From: Phialocephala subalpina
Lineage: Eukaryota > Ascomycota > Leotiomycetes > Helotiales > Mollisiaceae
Direction of reading: 5' to 3'
Assembly (NCBI GenBank): GCA_900073065.1
Contig: FJOG01000005.1
Coordinates: forward strand, 620,001-684,000
DNA length: 64,000 bases
Shown: piece after piece, positions 23,798 through 33,127 of the stretch
Position numbering within the stretch: position 1 is the stretch's first letter
How the letters are laid out: each line of letters begins with the position of its first letter
The notes under the pieces: generated by a model
Database searches by the model: none
What the model was told of the DNA's origin: nothing
The model's input: the letters and a program-made list of their open reading frames with translations, nothing else
Position numbers and translations under genes: made by a program

Positions 23798-25606
23798 TTG
23801 ATGAAAGATCTGGTTGCAGCATTGGATGAAAGCAGAGGATCGGCGGCCGAGTACAGAGAAGTGAGGCTGGAATTGCGAGCTCTAGAACGAGCGCTTCTTG
23901 AAGTCGAAGTATTGTCAAGATCCCATGCTTCAACAGTCAAACTCAATGCGTTGTATGCGACAGCTCGGGCAGCCGCTCTCGATTGTCGGAGCCTGTTGAG
24001 GCCTTCCTCGACAAAATCAAGAAATACGATCCCAGCCTCGGGGAAACGGCGTCACGAAACATAGTCCGAAAAACTGCAATGAAGATACGGTGGCAAGTAT
24101 CACAGAAAGGATGAAGTCACTCGATTTAGAGCCGGAATCAACGCGCATAGCTCGTCCATAAACATGCTTTTGGCGACAGTGAACGTGTAGGTGATGGAGC
24201 TTAACCCTGCTCAGGATTGTAATACTAAAGGTTTTTGGACAGGAATCTCGCCCAAACTAATCACAAAGACATCTCGGATCGTTTGAGGGAGTCGAGCAAT
24301 CGACAGAATGCCCTAATTCAAAAGTTCCGGGACCGGTTGGAAGAAAACAACGCTCTGGTATCTGCCAGAAATGCGATCACGAGCAAATTCAAAGAAGCGC
24401 TGAGGTTTGAGTCGTTTACTCAGTTCGGCGCAGAAATCAAAGACTTCATGTTGAGGATCATCAACATCAACATTGCTACCTACAACACTGTCATTTCGAT
24501 TCAAGGAGTTATCTTCGGTGGGCAACGATCCTTGACTCACGAGCCCTTCATTCTTGAAGATGCAATCGGTCGTATTTCGCCAGTCCATATGCAATTCATA
24601 AATTCTTGGGATGCATTTGATGCCGTTTTTGAACTCCGATTTCGAAAGATTCAAGGTCATACCAAGGTTAAACACCGAGAGTATACTCTGCAAGAACATT
24701 CCACGAAACGAGAGATTTCTCGGACACGGCACTGGGAAGGTGCATTCCTGCCAGGTCAGAGAATCGACATGAGGTTGATTTTTGATTCCAAGGAACAATC
24801 TTTGATTGGAACTTCTTGTCCTAGCTGCAAGCAGGTATCAGAAGACTCCCAAGATTCTGAGATACAGTGGCAAGTTATCAAGCAGCAACTTAGTGTCTGG
24901 AAGCTAACTGTTAACTAGCAAAAATTGCGGCATATGGTATCGAAGGGTAACAGAAGTGGTTGATGAGGAGGAACCACCAATATCCACACCTACGCCATCT
25001 CTCAGAAATTATCGAACACTGCTCAATTTGGGAAGCCTTCTTTCAATGACATCTCTTATGGACCAAAGCCTCCAAGTCAGTTCCAAGCCTTATCAACTTC
25101 GCCGAAGCGAAAATTCGATTGCACACAGCTCGAAGAAGATGATTTGTCCCAATTCAAACACGTTCGATTGGTATCCAAGGAGAAACGCAAAAAAGTTGGT
25201 CCTTTCTTGTGGTACCCTGATGGCGAAGCTACATTCAACGCAGCTCAACAGCAAAAGCGAGATGAACAAACAGCTTGGGATGAGTTTCACGTACTGCAAT
25301 CTTCTCTAGGTAACACACATCCGGAAACCCTTACATATCTGCACTCGTCACTCGGTCTCTACGAAATTGGGGCAAGTACCAAACAGCGGAAATGATCATT
25401 CGCGACGCATTGAAATTAGGAGAGTCTGAATTATTAGCCCACAGACCAGATGTCCTCTACGACTTATGCTCTGTGGACTGATGACTGTTCTAATTGACCA
25501 GCAGAAGCTTGTGGAGGCGGAAGATTTGTGGAACACATCAATCGAAACATTCGCCACCAAACTTGGAGAGGATTTGGCAAACGTCTTAGAGACGCGGTTT
25601 CAGCAA
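23798..25606 (+). pseudogene. ULD/TPR protein gene, multiply frameshifted
   Basis: Remnant of a fungal protein with a helical N-terminal domain of the kind found in front of NACHT/ankyrin/ULD proteins (LVAALDESRGSAAEYREVRL), a fungal ubiquitin-like domain (VISIQGVIFGGQRSLTHEPF, then HWEGAFLPGQRIDMRLIF) and a four-cysteine knuckle (CPSCKQV...CKNCGIWYRR). TPR-like sequence follows (GNTHPETLTYLHSSLG, KYQTAEMIIRDALKLGES, KLVEAEDLWNTSIETF). Canonical introns survive at 24187-24242 and, with a GC-AG border, at 24870-24918. The frame is broken at least five times: near 23990, 24107 (extra G), 25010-25060, 25365 and 25465. Each break can be seen because the continuation is recognisable in another frame. 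It directly precedes the PKA-like domain and may once have been one composite gene with it. Confidence 0.7.
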
Positions 25607-25733
25607 GTACATCCATTCCGGCCATTTTCATCCGTCACTTCGAAGGGTGCAGTGTTCGTTGCCACCGATCAAGGTTCAGGACATACCCACTATCACTCCC
25701 GATGAGAAAATTAGCCAATATCGGGATTCGATC

Positions 25734-27175
25734 ATGCTAAAGCTAAAACGTACAGAACGAGGTTGGAATGGAGTTTCCGATGAATTGAGGGACAGTGTTC
25801 AAGTCCAGTACGAAGCTGAGAATTACCGAATGAAGCTCAAAGAAAACCCCGCATCGACATCACTCTTTCCTCCCGCAGAGTCTGTAGATGGGTCAAAGGC
25901 ATCCGAGGTTCTCCACTCCGCTGTATCAAGCCCGAATTCGGAGATTTTTGCCAAATATCAGCACGAACATGATTGCTCTCCACCACCTGCAGCCAAGCAG
26001 GCAGGTAATCATTCATCTGAGAGAACCACCAAGGGCAAATACTCTCTAGCTAACTTTGAAGTGCTTCGCACCTTGGGCACAGGTAGTTTCGCACGAGTTC
26101 ACCTAATCCAATCAAAATACGACTCTGGGTTCTTCGCTATTGAAGTTTGGAAGAAAGAGCAGATCATCAACATGAAGCAAGTGGAACATATTTGCGATGA
26201 AAGAAGAATGCTCTCCAAGATCAAGCATCCCTTCTTGATGACACTTTGGGGAACATTCCAGGATTCCAAGAATCTCTATATGATCACAGATTTCATCGAA
26301 GGTGGCGAGATGTTTTCTTTACTTCGCAAATCACAAGTACGTATTCGCAGTCCGGCGACTCTATATATAATCAAGTACTCATTCGATGGGACTAGCGCTT
26401 TCCAGACCCAGTGGCAAAATTCCACGCCGCAGAAGTCATACTTGCTATTGAATATCTCTATGGGGAAAATATCATCTACCGTGATATCAAACCCGAGAAC
26501 ATCCTCCTAGACCGCCACGGTCACTTGAAATTATGCGATTTCAGTTTTGCAAAGGAGATCGAGGACATCACTTGGACGCTTTGTGGAACGCCCGACTACC
26601 TCGCGCCAGAGGTTCTGTCAAGCAAGGGATATAATCGTTCCGTCGATTGGTAAGTAACTTGCAGCGGCACGGAACACAGAATCACGAGAATCATCAACTT
26701 ATCTTCTGTAGGTGGGCACTAGGAATCCTGATCTATGAGATGTTATGCGGATACACACCTTTCTGGGACGGCGGCTCAGCTGCGCGCATATACGAGAACA
26801 TCCTCAAATGCAGGGTGAAATACCCGCCTTATATACATCCTGATGCCAAAGACTTACTCCAGCGACTCATCACGGCTGACCTCACCAAGAGACTTGGAAA
26901 CACACACGGCGGAGCTCAAGCAATCAAGTGTCATCCTTGGTTCGCCGAAGTGACGTGGGAAAGGCTAGCGAAGAAAGATATCGATCCTCCCTATAGGCCA
27001 CCCGTGAGGGCCGGTGTTGGGGATGCTTCTCAGTATGAAAAGTATCCAGAAGAGACTGAGACTTATGGTGATTATGGGCATGATGAGTAAGTGGCACAAC
27101 TCCTTATTATCCTTCAAAGTACAGATGGCAGATTAATTGGTTTGCAGATACGGACACCTTTTCGAGGGGTTTTGA
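25734..27175 (+). CDS. PKA catalytic subunit-like kinase, catalytically impaired
   Basis: AGC kinase closely resembling the fungal cAMP-dependent protein kinase catalytic subunit. The first ATG of the open frame is 25734, followed by about 100 weakly conserved residues, then [20 protein letters not shown] with an intact glycine loop. Three intact canonical introns are seen at 26337-26395, 26650-26711 and 27087-27147. The activation segment [15 protein letters not shown] is intact, and the tail ends YGHLFEGF as in PKA. Two catalytic motifs are altered: the ATP-binding Lys is Glu ([12 protein letters not shown] at 26142-26144), and DFG is DFS (Ser codon 26543-26545). YRDIKPEN is retained. Hence it is a candidate pseudokinase, or a decaying duplicate of the main PKA gene, given its frameshifted upstream neighbour. 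The true start is unresolved, and the domain may have been fused to the upstream TPR region. Confidence 0.7.
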
Positions 27176-27999
27176 CGGGGCGTTAACCAACTACTAAATG
27201 CGCTGTTGACGGGGTTCAGAGCTCGAAGTCTATGTGACCGGTGACGAACAAAGGAATTGCGGGGAAGGGGAGTTTGGTTGTGGGTTAGGTATTGTGTTCT
27301 AGGTATCTACTGAGGAAGAGTCGAGGAGGGGTCTAGACCTAGAAGGAAAGACCCAGTGGCCATGATGTGACGGTCCCAATAGGGAAGTGTGACGCAAGCT
27401 ATGCATTTGGCCGCGATTAACAGCTACGAAGTGTCTCAAATGGTTGCCTTCTCAATCGTCATTGGCATGGGACCGGATCGGGTATATGTTTCACGGTGGC
27501 ATGTTCTACGTTGTGTTGCTTGCTTGACACCCCATTTGTTAGTAGCATTTGCTTGCTTTTTCTTCCCGGCACCCCATAGCTTCGAATTAATAGAGGTTAT
27601 GGCCGCGACGCCGAGTGGCTCCAATATTTTTTCCCGTTTTGAAACCTTGTTTCTTTGCATTGTCTTTCTCTGAGACGGTGAGCTTGAAATGGTTCGGATG
27701 GATTGAACCCCGCTTTTGAGCTCGATTGCAGTACCGCACATTAAAAATAAAGTTCCGCATCCACTATTAAGCTAAACACGGCTCGTGAGGGTTGCGTGAG
27801 GCTAGCCAATCAACGTGCAGAGCGAAGTATCTCAGCCCCCAATGAGGCTTTGTCTGTGGCTTGCAATGCACAGCCTAGTCCCAGTGGGCTCTTTCTAGAC
27901 CACGACATATATGAGAGGGAATCCCAATGTCCAAGTTCAAGCTTTTTTCCTGAATCTTGGCAAGATCTTGGACAACCACGACATCTCGAAGACTTCACC
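27176..27999. other. Intergenic between the PKA-like and DUF3433 genes
   Basis: About 820 nt. The open frame 27389-27673 and its antisense have no domain. An in-frame extension of the DUF3433 gene reaches back to 27796, but the ATG at 28000 in CACCATGA context is the better start. Confidence 0.45.
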
Positions 28000-29839
28000 A
28001 TGACTCCCCGAAAGTCGAAAATCTACAAGCCAATTGCGATCCGGACCGGCAGCCTCATTTTGTTCGCTATTGTCACCCTGATCTTGCTTGCTCTTCTCGT
28101 AGCAGCAACACGGGGTTCTACCAACAATGCCAATAATCGTTCTAGTTCCTGTCCGAACCTATCTTAGCAAATGAAACTTTTCACCTTCCGCCAGGATGTG
28201 GGCCATCTGCTCCTAGGTTCGAGTTCTTCACCTCCTTCGGCTCGTGGTCCGGCACACAATACTTCACTGCAACATACCTCTCAACCATGCTCGCTGTCTT
28301 ATACAGTGCATTTTGGGACATCCTATACTTGAGAATGCGGGAGATGGAACCTTTATTCCAGCTTGCTCGGCCAGAGGGTGTATCTGCGGAAAGTTCTCTT
28401 TTGTTCACTACGCATCTGCCAGCCTCCCTATGGTACTGTACCGCTCAGTCCTCAATGGCCATTCGAAGATAATAACGGCAGCATGCATGCCTTTGCTATT
28501 GACAATCAGTATCCCATTTGCATCGGAGGTTCTTCACATCACCACATCTGGCAATTGTGCTGGCCCCAATGCAGAAACCGAGTGTGTTGCAACACTAAAA
28601 ATTCGAGTTCCCATAGCAAGTCTGGAGGCTGCGTTCCTTGGAGTCGCTTTCTGCGTTATTGGAGTTTTATCTATATCATACGTTCGTCGGTCGAGTGCGA
28701 TCCAGAGCGAGGTCTCAAGTATAGCTAGCATGGCAACATTGTTACAGGACCCTTCCTTCGTGGACAAGATTCGTCGATTATCCCGAACACCTCTCAGGAG
28801 AGATCAGGAGGCGATTCTGCATGAGAATTTCTATAGTGTGGCTGCAATGCAATAGGAAGGTTCTCCGTAGACCGAAAGGTTACTTAGCATCCAACTGAGA
28901 CCACGTTCGAACAATGCCTCCTCCGTTCTCTATCCCAGCCTTCCAGCAAACCAAGAAAAACCTCACGTTACCACGAAATCATCCACTCCGAAGCCGTCAA
29001 AACCTCCTTTAGTCATGAATCGCGGGGTCATGTCCTTAGTTTCATTACTCTTGCTCGGCCTACTCGTTCTTATTATCTACTACCGCATCCCAGTTGCGGG
29101 AACACCATCCGGCTTTGAAAGTTTTATGGACAGTCAAACTATGGGAGTTCGATTTGTGATGACGAGTTTGGGTGTGCTGATCAAATTCTACTGGGCCTCG
29201 CTTGAAAGAGGTGGGAGAGACTGCTGCCGTCCCATTTCAATCAGTAGTTACTGACCAAAAATAGACATCCGAAATCGTGAGCCGTACAGGCGACTCTCAC
29301 TAGGCAAAGTCAGACCTCAAGATTCTATTATAATCGTATCTCGATCCCATCCGATCACGACTCTCTTCGTCAGTGTTTCGAAGGGCCGCTTCTTTCTCGC
29401 TTATGTGGCGTTCATGGCACTTCTCTCCGAAGTCTTGACCGTTACTCTGGCAGTTATACCTTTCTGTAGCTCTCAGTCATATAACGGTTGGCTGGTTTCG
29501 ATATATCTGAGTCTTGCAATCATCATCTTGATGCTGGTGGCATTAGCGCTGGCGATCTTTCGTCGAGAAAATAATCTTCAGCTTCCTCACCCTCTCGGAA
29601 GTATGCTGTCGACTATGCTTTATCTTTGCAATTCAAACACGCTGGAAGACTTCAAGGATCTCTCGCCATTGGATACCAAGACAAGGAATCGGCGGATCGT
29701 GGGTTGGGGGAAGAGATACAAGTACGACAGGCTGGCGGACTTGGATGGTGGGGTCAATTTTGGGGTTGATTATGATGAGTCTATGGAGAGGGTAACGGTT
29801 GGAAGAACTTCAGATTCAGACGAAAGGCTAGGGCGGTAA
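28000..29839 (+). pseudogene. DUF3433 membrane protein with disrupted frame
   Basis: Fungal multi-pass membrane protein with two DUF3433 repeats; the family is uncharacterised. The N-terminus MTPRKSKIYKPIAIRTGSLI leads into the first membrane helix. The first repeat is recognisable as YFTATYLSTMLAVLYSAFWD, MREMEPLFQLARPEGVSAES, but near 28400-28415 the reading frame changes: the continuation LYRSVLNGHSKIITAACMPL lies in another frame, and no intron there explains it. The second repeat (MGVRFVMTSLGVLIKFYWAS, then REPYRRLSLGKV, FLAYVAFMALLSEVLTVTLA, LEDFKDLSPLDTKTRNRRIV) is intact, with an intron at about 29210-29264. An intron or further break near 28855-28920 must join the halves. It is either a recent pseudogene or a single-base assembly error; the rest looks well preserved. 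Confidence 0.65.
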
Positions 29840-30313
29840 TTGAATAAGTCTCTACGTTCGTTTCTCTTTCTGGAAGGAAGTGAAGTCTTCCAAGCGGGGT
29901 GCACCTCGGTCACATTCCGGCCAAAGCCCCTTTCTTGATTTCTTGCAAAAATTTCGGTTGGCTCAAGAAGAGAAGTCACAAGGGACCAGCAATCTAGGCA
30001 ACTAGAGGTTCTTTGGCTTTCGAGGTAAACTCTTCATGCACAACCCTCTTTAACTAAGTTTGAGGGATCAGTGGAAATATTCACTGGGAACCTAGATTAC
30101 CAAGTTGGTGCAAATGTCAAGATTTCCCACGATCCTTATGTAACTTTCTCTCATTCCGCAGGAGTAGAGTTTCACGGCGCATTGCACGTTGATGAATCGT
30201 TTAAATTTGTTCCGAGGAATTTATTATTAATAATTTTAGCTGCTCACGCGAAAGAACCGGAAAAGCCGATGGCAATGTCAGCACCGTACCTATGTACAGT
30301 CAATGGATCCTTT
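29840..30313. other. Intergenic, no supported gene
   Basis: About 470 nt between the DUF3433 gene and the 3' end of the Cys-rich gene on the other strand (convergent). Nothing recognised; shared 3' regions are expected. Confidence 0.5.
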
Positions 30314-30874
30314 TCAACCACTTGGTAATGCAAACATATCCTCAAACTCATCGAGCTCGCCATCAGTTATTTTGTCTTGCTCCAACGGCGAGAATTCAGA
30401 CTCCTGAAGCCATTTCTCAGTCCGATAATCGAACCTCGCCTGTGTCAGCTCCGCTTCGAAACCTCCGTTCAACTTTACCTTATATGCTTCTAGAAGTTCC
30501 TGGTCACGCAAATTCTCAAAAGGATGAGCTTGTCTGTGACTTTCCTCACTGTATTGCTGTGCGTTCCATAATGCCCGATACTTTGTTCTGCGATGAACCA
30601 GTTCATCAAGTAAGTATTTCGGTGGGGCATTCGGCAAACGGATGGCCGATTCACAAGCACAGCACTTGCGGTGGATGTAAGTGTATACGGTCTTGGAGCT
30701 TCTACACTTGATAGGAGAGACGGTGTTGAGGAGAGGGGCTAGGAGAGGAGTGGTCCAAGGTGTTAGAGTTGGGCATGGAAGGGGATCAGAGCGAGTTCCC
30801 ATCTTCTGGTGGTCTGTATAGCTGTTAGTGTGGCCGCAGGCGTGCCAGAAGAAAGTGTTGATCGTGCACGACAT
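30314..30874 (-). CDS. Cys-rich N-terminal domain protein, RING-less paralog
   Basis: Intronless 186-residue protein paralogous to the RING gene at 31754-32449. Both begin with a matching module: M-S/P-C-T/I-I then WHACGHTNSY here and RHACGHTSAH there, a PCPTLTPWTTPLLAPLLNTV stretch, and YTYIHRKCCACESA, which supplies a likely CxxC. Conserved Cys/His spacing suggests a small zinc-binding fold. A helical Arg/Glu-rich region (LDELVHRRTKYRALWNAQQY) aligns with the linker of the RING paralog, but the end is an acidic tail (DKITDGELDEFEDMF) instead of a RING domain. Function unknown. If the RING paralog is a ubiquitin ligase, this copy could only bind its partners; that is inference. Confidence 0.65.
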   Translation of the reverse strand: MSCTINTFFWHACGHTNSYTDHQKMGTRSDPLPCPTLTPWTTPLLAPLLNTVSPIKCRSSKTVYTYIHRKCCACESAIRLPNAPPKYLLDELVHRRTKYRALWNAQQYSEESHRQAHPFENLRDQELLEAYKVKLNGGFEAELTQARFDYRTEKWLQESEFSPLEQDKITDGELDEFEDMFALPSG

Positions 30875-31753
30875 GTTGGTGCTGAGATCGTTCTTTGTCG
30901 TGGGTCGGATGGTTGAATGGCATTGTGAACTAGGCGGGACACTGGGTTTTGTGTTTGCGAGATGAACGTTGTTCTAGTTTCGAACAATGGCGTTGTTCTC
31001 CCTCTCGCAGTTTTCCGGTGGAGCTCCTTGGTGGGAGCGTTTCTTTGTTAGAATTGTGCAAACTAGTGAAAGTGCTGGGGAGCTGGTACTGCGCAGGAGG
31101 GATGGTGCGACTTCTACCAGTGCTGAGATCGGTACGATGTGCGGGCATCCCCAACCCACGATGAGAGAAGTAGCCACAATTCAATGGATTATACAAGTGA
31201 ACAGTGCCGGAGAAAAGCAAAGGAGGTTCACAAATTCATGGACATGCCAATTGGATCGAGCAAAACTGAATTGAGGTTCACGACGACCGCAATCGCAATC
31301 TCATGTGGGAGTAAATGGAGAAAATGTGAGGTAGAGAAGGAGAGGAGGAGAGGGGAATGAGAATCCGAAAAAGGGGGGGAAGGGCTTATAGTCGCGCTAA
31401 TGACAGTGCTCCTTCTCGAAACACTCGTATGGGTGTCCGGTGTCCACTACCCGTGCTCTTCCCTCCTCTCGTTCCTCGTGAACGGAAACCAAACTTTAAC
31501 TGCTAAATGAGATCCATTGACCGCACTTGCCTCGTTCGATCCCAATCGAAATACCCTGTAATCTGTACTAGTCACCATACCAGGAAGGAATTCGAGGGTG
31601 TAAAGGGGCGATTCAATACGCACACAGATGAATTTCACGATGTCTGGATGGGTCGAAGGACTTTGAGAGAAAGGATTTTCATTTCTGAATTAGTACTTAG
31701 TGCGTGCGCACCCCAGTCTTTCTTTAATGTGGACAGTTACTCACCATGTGCTA
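30875..31753. other. Intergenic between the Cys-rich paralogs
   Basis: About 880 nt. Overlapping open frames at 30930-31360 on both strands are shadows of a G/A-rich stretch and show no domain. The promoter of the RING-less paralog lies here. Confidence 0.45.
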
Positions 31754-32449
31754 CTACCGGCTTGCAAGGCCGTGAGGCGTTCGTACGAGGTTGTACTCGC
31801 GCCGGCAGGCAGGACAGTCCGAATGTGTCTCATCATCCAGCCAGCGCTTGATGCACCGAAAGTGAAATCGGTGACCGCAAGGAAGTCTCCTCACATGGTC
31901 CCCTTCCGCCTTCGGGTCTGGATCTTGGCAGAAACCACAGAACTCTCCTGCTTCCGAGAAAGTTGATTTCTGCAGAAATTTGTCACCCTTGTTTGGTCTT
32001 GGATGGTAGACGAGTGTCTGATTCCTGAAAGGCACACCGGCTCGTTCTTGGAGGAGACGTTCGGCCTCGCGTGCTTGCAGCCATTGTGCTTCGACTTGCC
32101 CTGGCATTGCGAGAGCTTGTCTGTGGCGTTTCTCAATGTCTTCTTGTTGATTGACCAGCCGCTTGTATTCTTTTCTGCGTCGAAGGATTTTAGGGATTGT
32201 AAAGACCTCGATCTGAGAGCTAGGCAAGGAAATAGACGCACCTGAAGAAGCGCAAGACTCGCATTGAGTGTTGATGTAGATGTGCTTGGCCTCGAAGGTT
32301 ATGCAGGTGCGCGGCAAGACCGCATTGAGAAGAAAACCTATGATTGGCGTAGTGTAGGGTCTGAATGTTGGACAACCAGGGCTGTGACTTGTGTGGGCGC
32401 TCGTGTGACCACAGGCGTGGCGAAAATTTACCCTGATGATGCAAGGCAT
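31754..32449 (-). CDS. RING-H2 finger protein, probable E3 ubiquitin ligase
   Basis: Intronless 231-residue protein. The N-terminus repeats the Cys/His-rich module of its neighbour (RHACGHTSAHTSHSPGCPTF, then INTQCESC). A charged helical linker (ILRRRKEYKRLVNQQEDIEK) follows. The C-terminus is a canonical RING-H2 domain: CGFCQDPDP, then LPCGHRFHFRCIKRWL, then CPACRREY, giving C-x2-C, C-x-H-x2-H-x2-C and C-x2-C. RING-H2 proteins usually recruit an E2 and transfer ubiquitin. There is no membrane segment. It is tandem with the RING-less paralog on the same strand, about 880 nt apart, and divergent from the gene at 33128. Substrates unknown. Confidence 0.8.
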   Translation of the reverse strand: MPCIIRVNFRHACGHTSAHTSHSPGCPTFRPYTTPIIGFLLNAVLPRTCITFEAKHIYINTQCESCASSGASISLPSSQIEVFTIPKILRRRKEYKRLVNQQEDIEKRHRQALAMPGQVEAQWLQAREAERLLQERAGVPFRNQTLVYHPRPNKGDKFLQKSTFSEAGEFCGFCQDPDPKAEGDHVRRLPCGHRFHFRCIKRWLDDETHSDCPACRREYNLVRTPHGLASR

Positions 32450-33127
32450 GATGGCGACTTTATGTTCTGGTTGAAGTAAGTTGAAGATTGGACGGCAAAT
32501 TGTGGGAAGATAAATCCAGATACTTAAGCTCGCGGAGAGATGCTGTTATCTGTCACATCTCATTCGCTGTACTGTCCTGAGTTCGACTCGACTGTTGTTC
32601 CAGCAACGTAACTCTGTTTCTTTTGAATGGAACATCTGGTTTTCGTTCCTGGGACTGGCTCTCTTTAATCGAAGCAAGTGCTTTGGCATTTCCAACATTC
32701 TCGCAGAGCCCTCGCTAAGATATGGCAGGAATCCAGAGGCGTAGCAAATAGAGGAAATTGAAGCAGATTTCTAGACTGGCTCTTATGAAACAGAGTCTCG
32801 TCGAGGACGTTGAACAATAGAACAAAGTGCGGTTCGCAGACGAGCTATTCTTTGTCCTTTCAATGTTCCACAATCATCAAGACACTCGCCTGACAATAAT
32901 CTTATGAGGCAAAGAATGTGCTTCACCTGTAACAAAGAGACAAAGAAAGAAAGACTCATTATGAATCTCCACCAATAGGATCTCGTCCCAGAAGACATGC
33001 ACATCGTGGAACTTTCACGAATAATAAGTGCTTCCTAGAGACAGTATGTCGGCCTAGAAGTTCAAAGAGCCTCTTCAAAACAGCTCTGTTCTTACAGCAG
33101 TACAGATACATATACTCCTACTAGAAA
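32450..33127. promoter_or_regulatory. Divergent intergenic region
   Basis: About 680 nt between the RING gene (minus) and the gene at 33128 (plus), so both promoters are expected here. A short open frame (32783-33004, minus) has no domain. Confidence 0.45.

Noticed and set aside
27436..27741. Minus-strand 101-codon frame near the PKA-like gene
   Set aside because: Low-complexity translation without a domain and antisense to another open frame.
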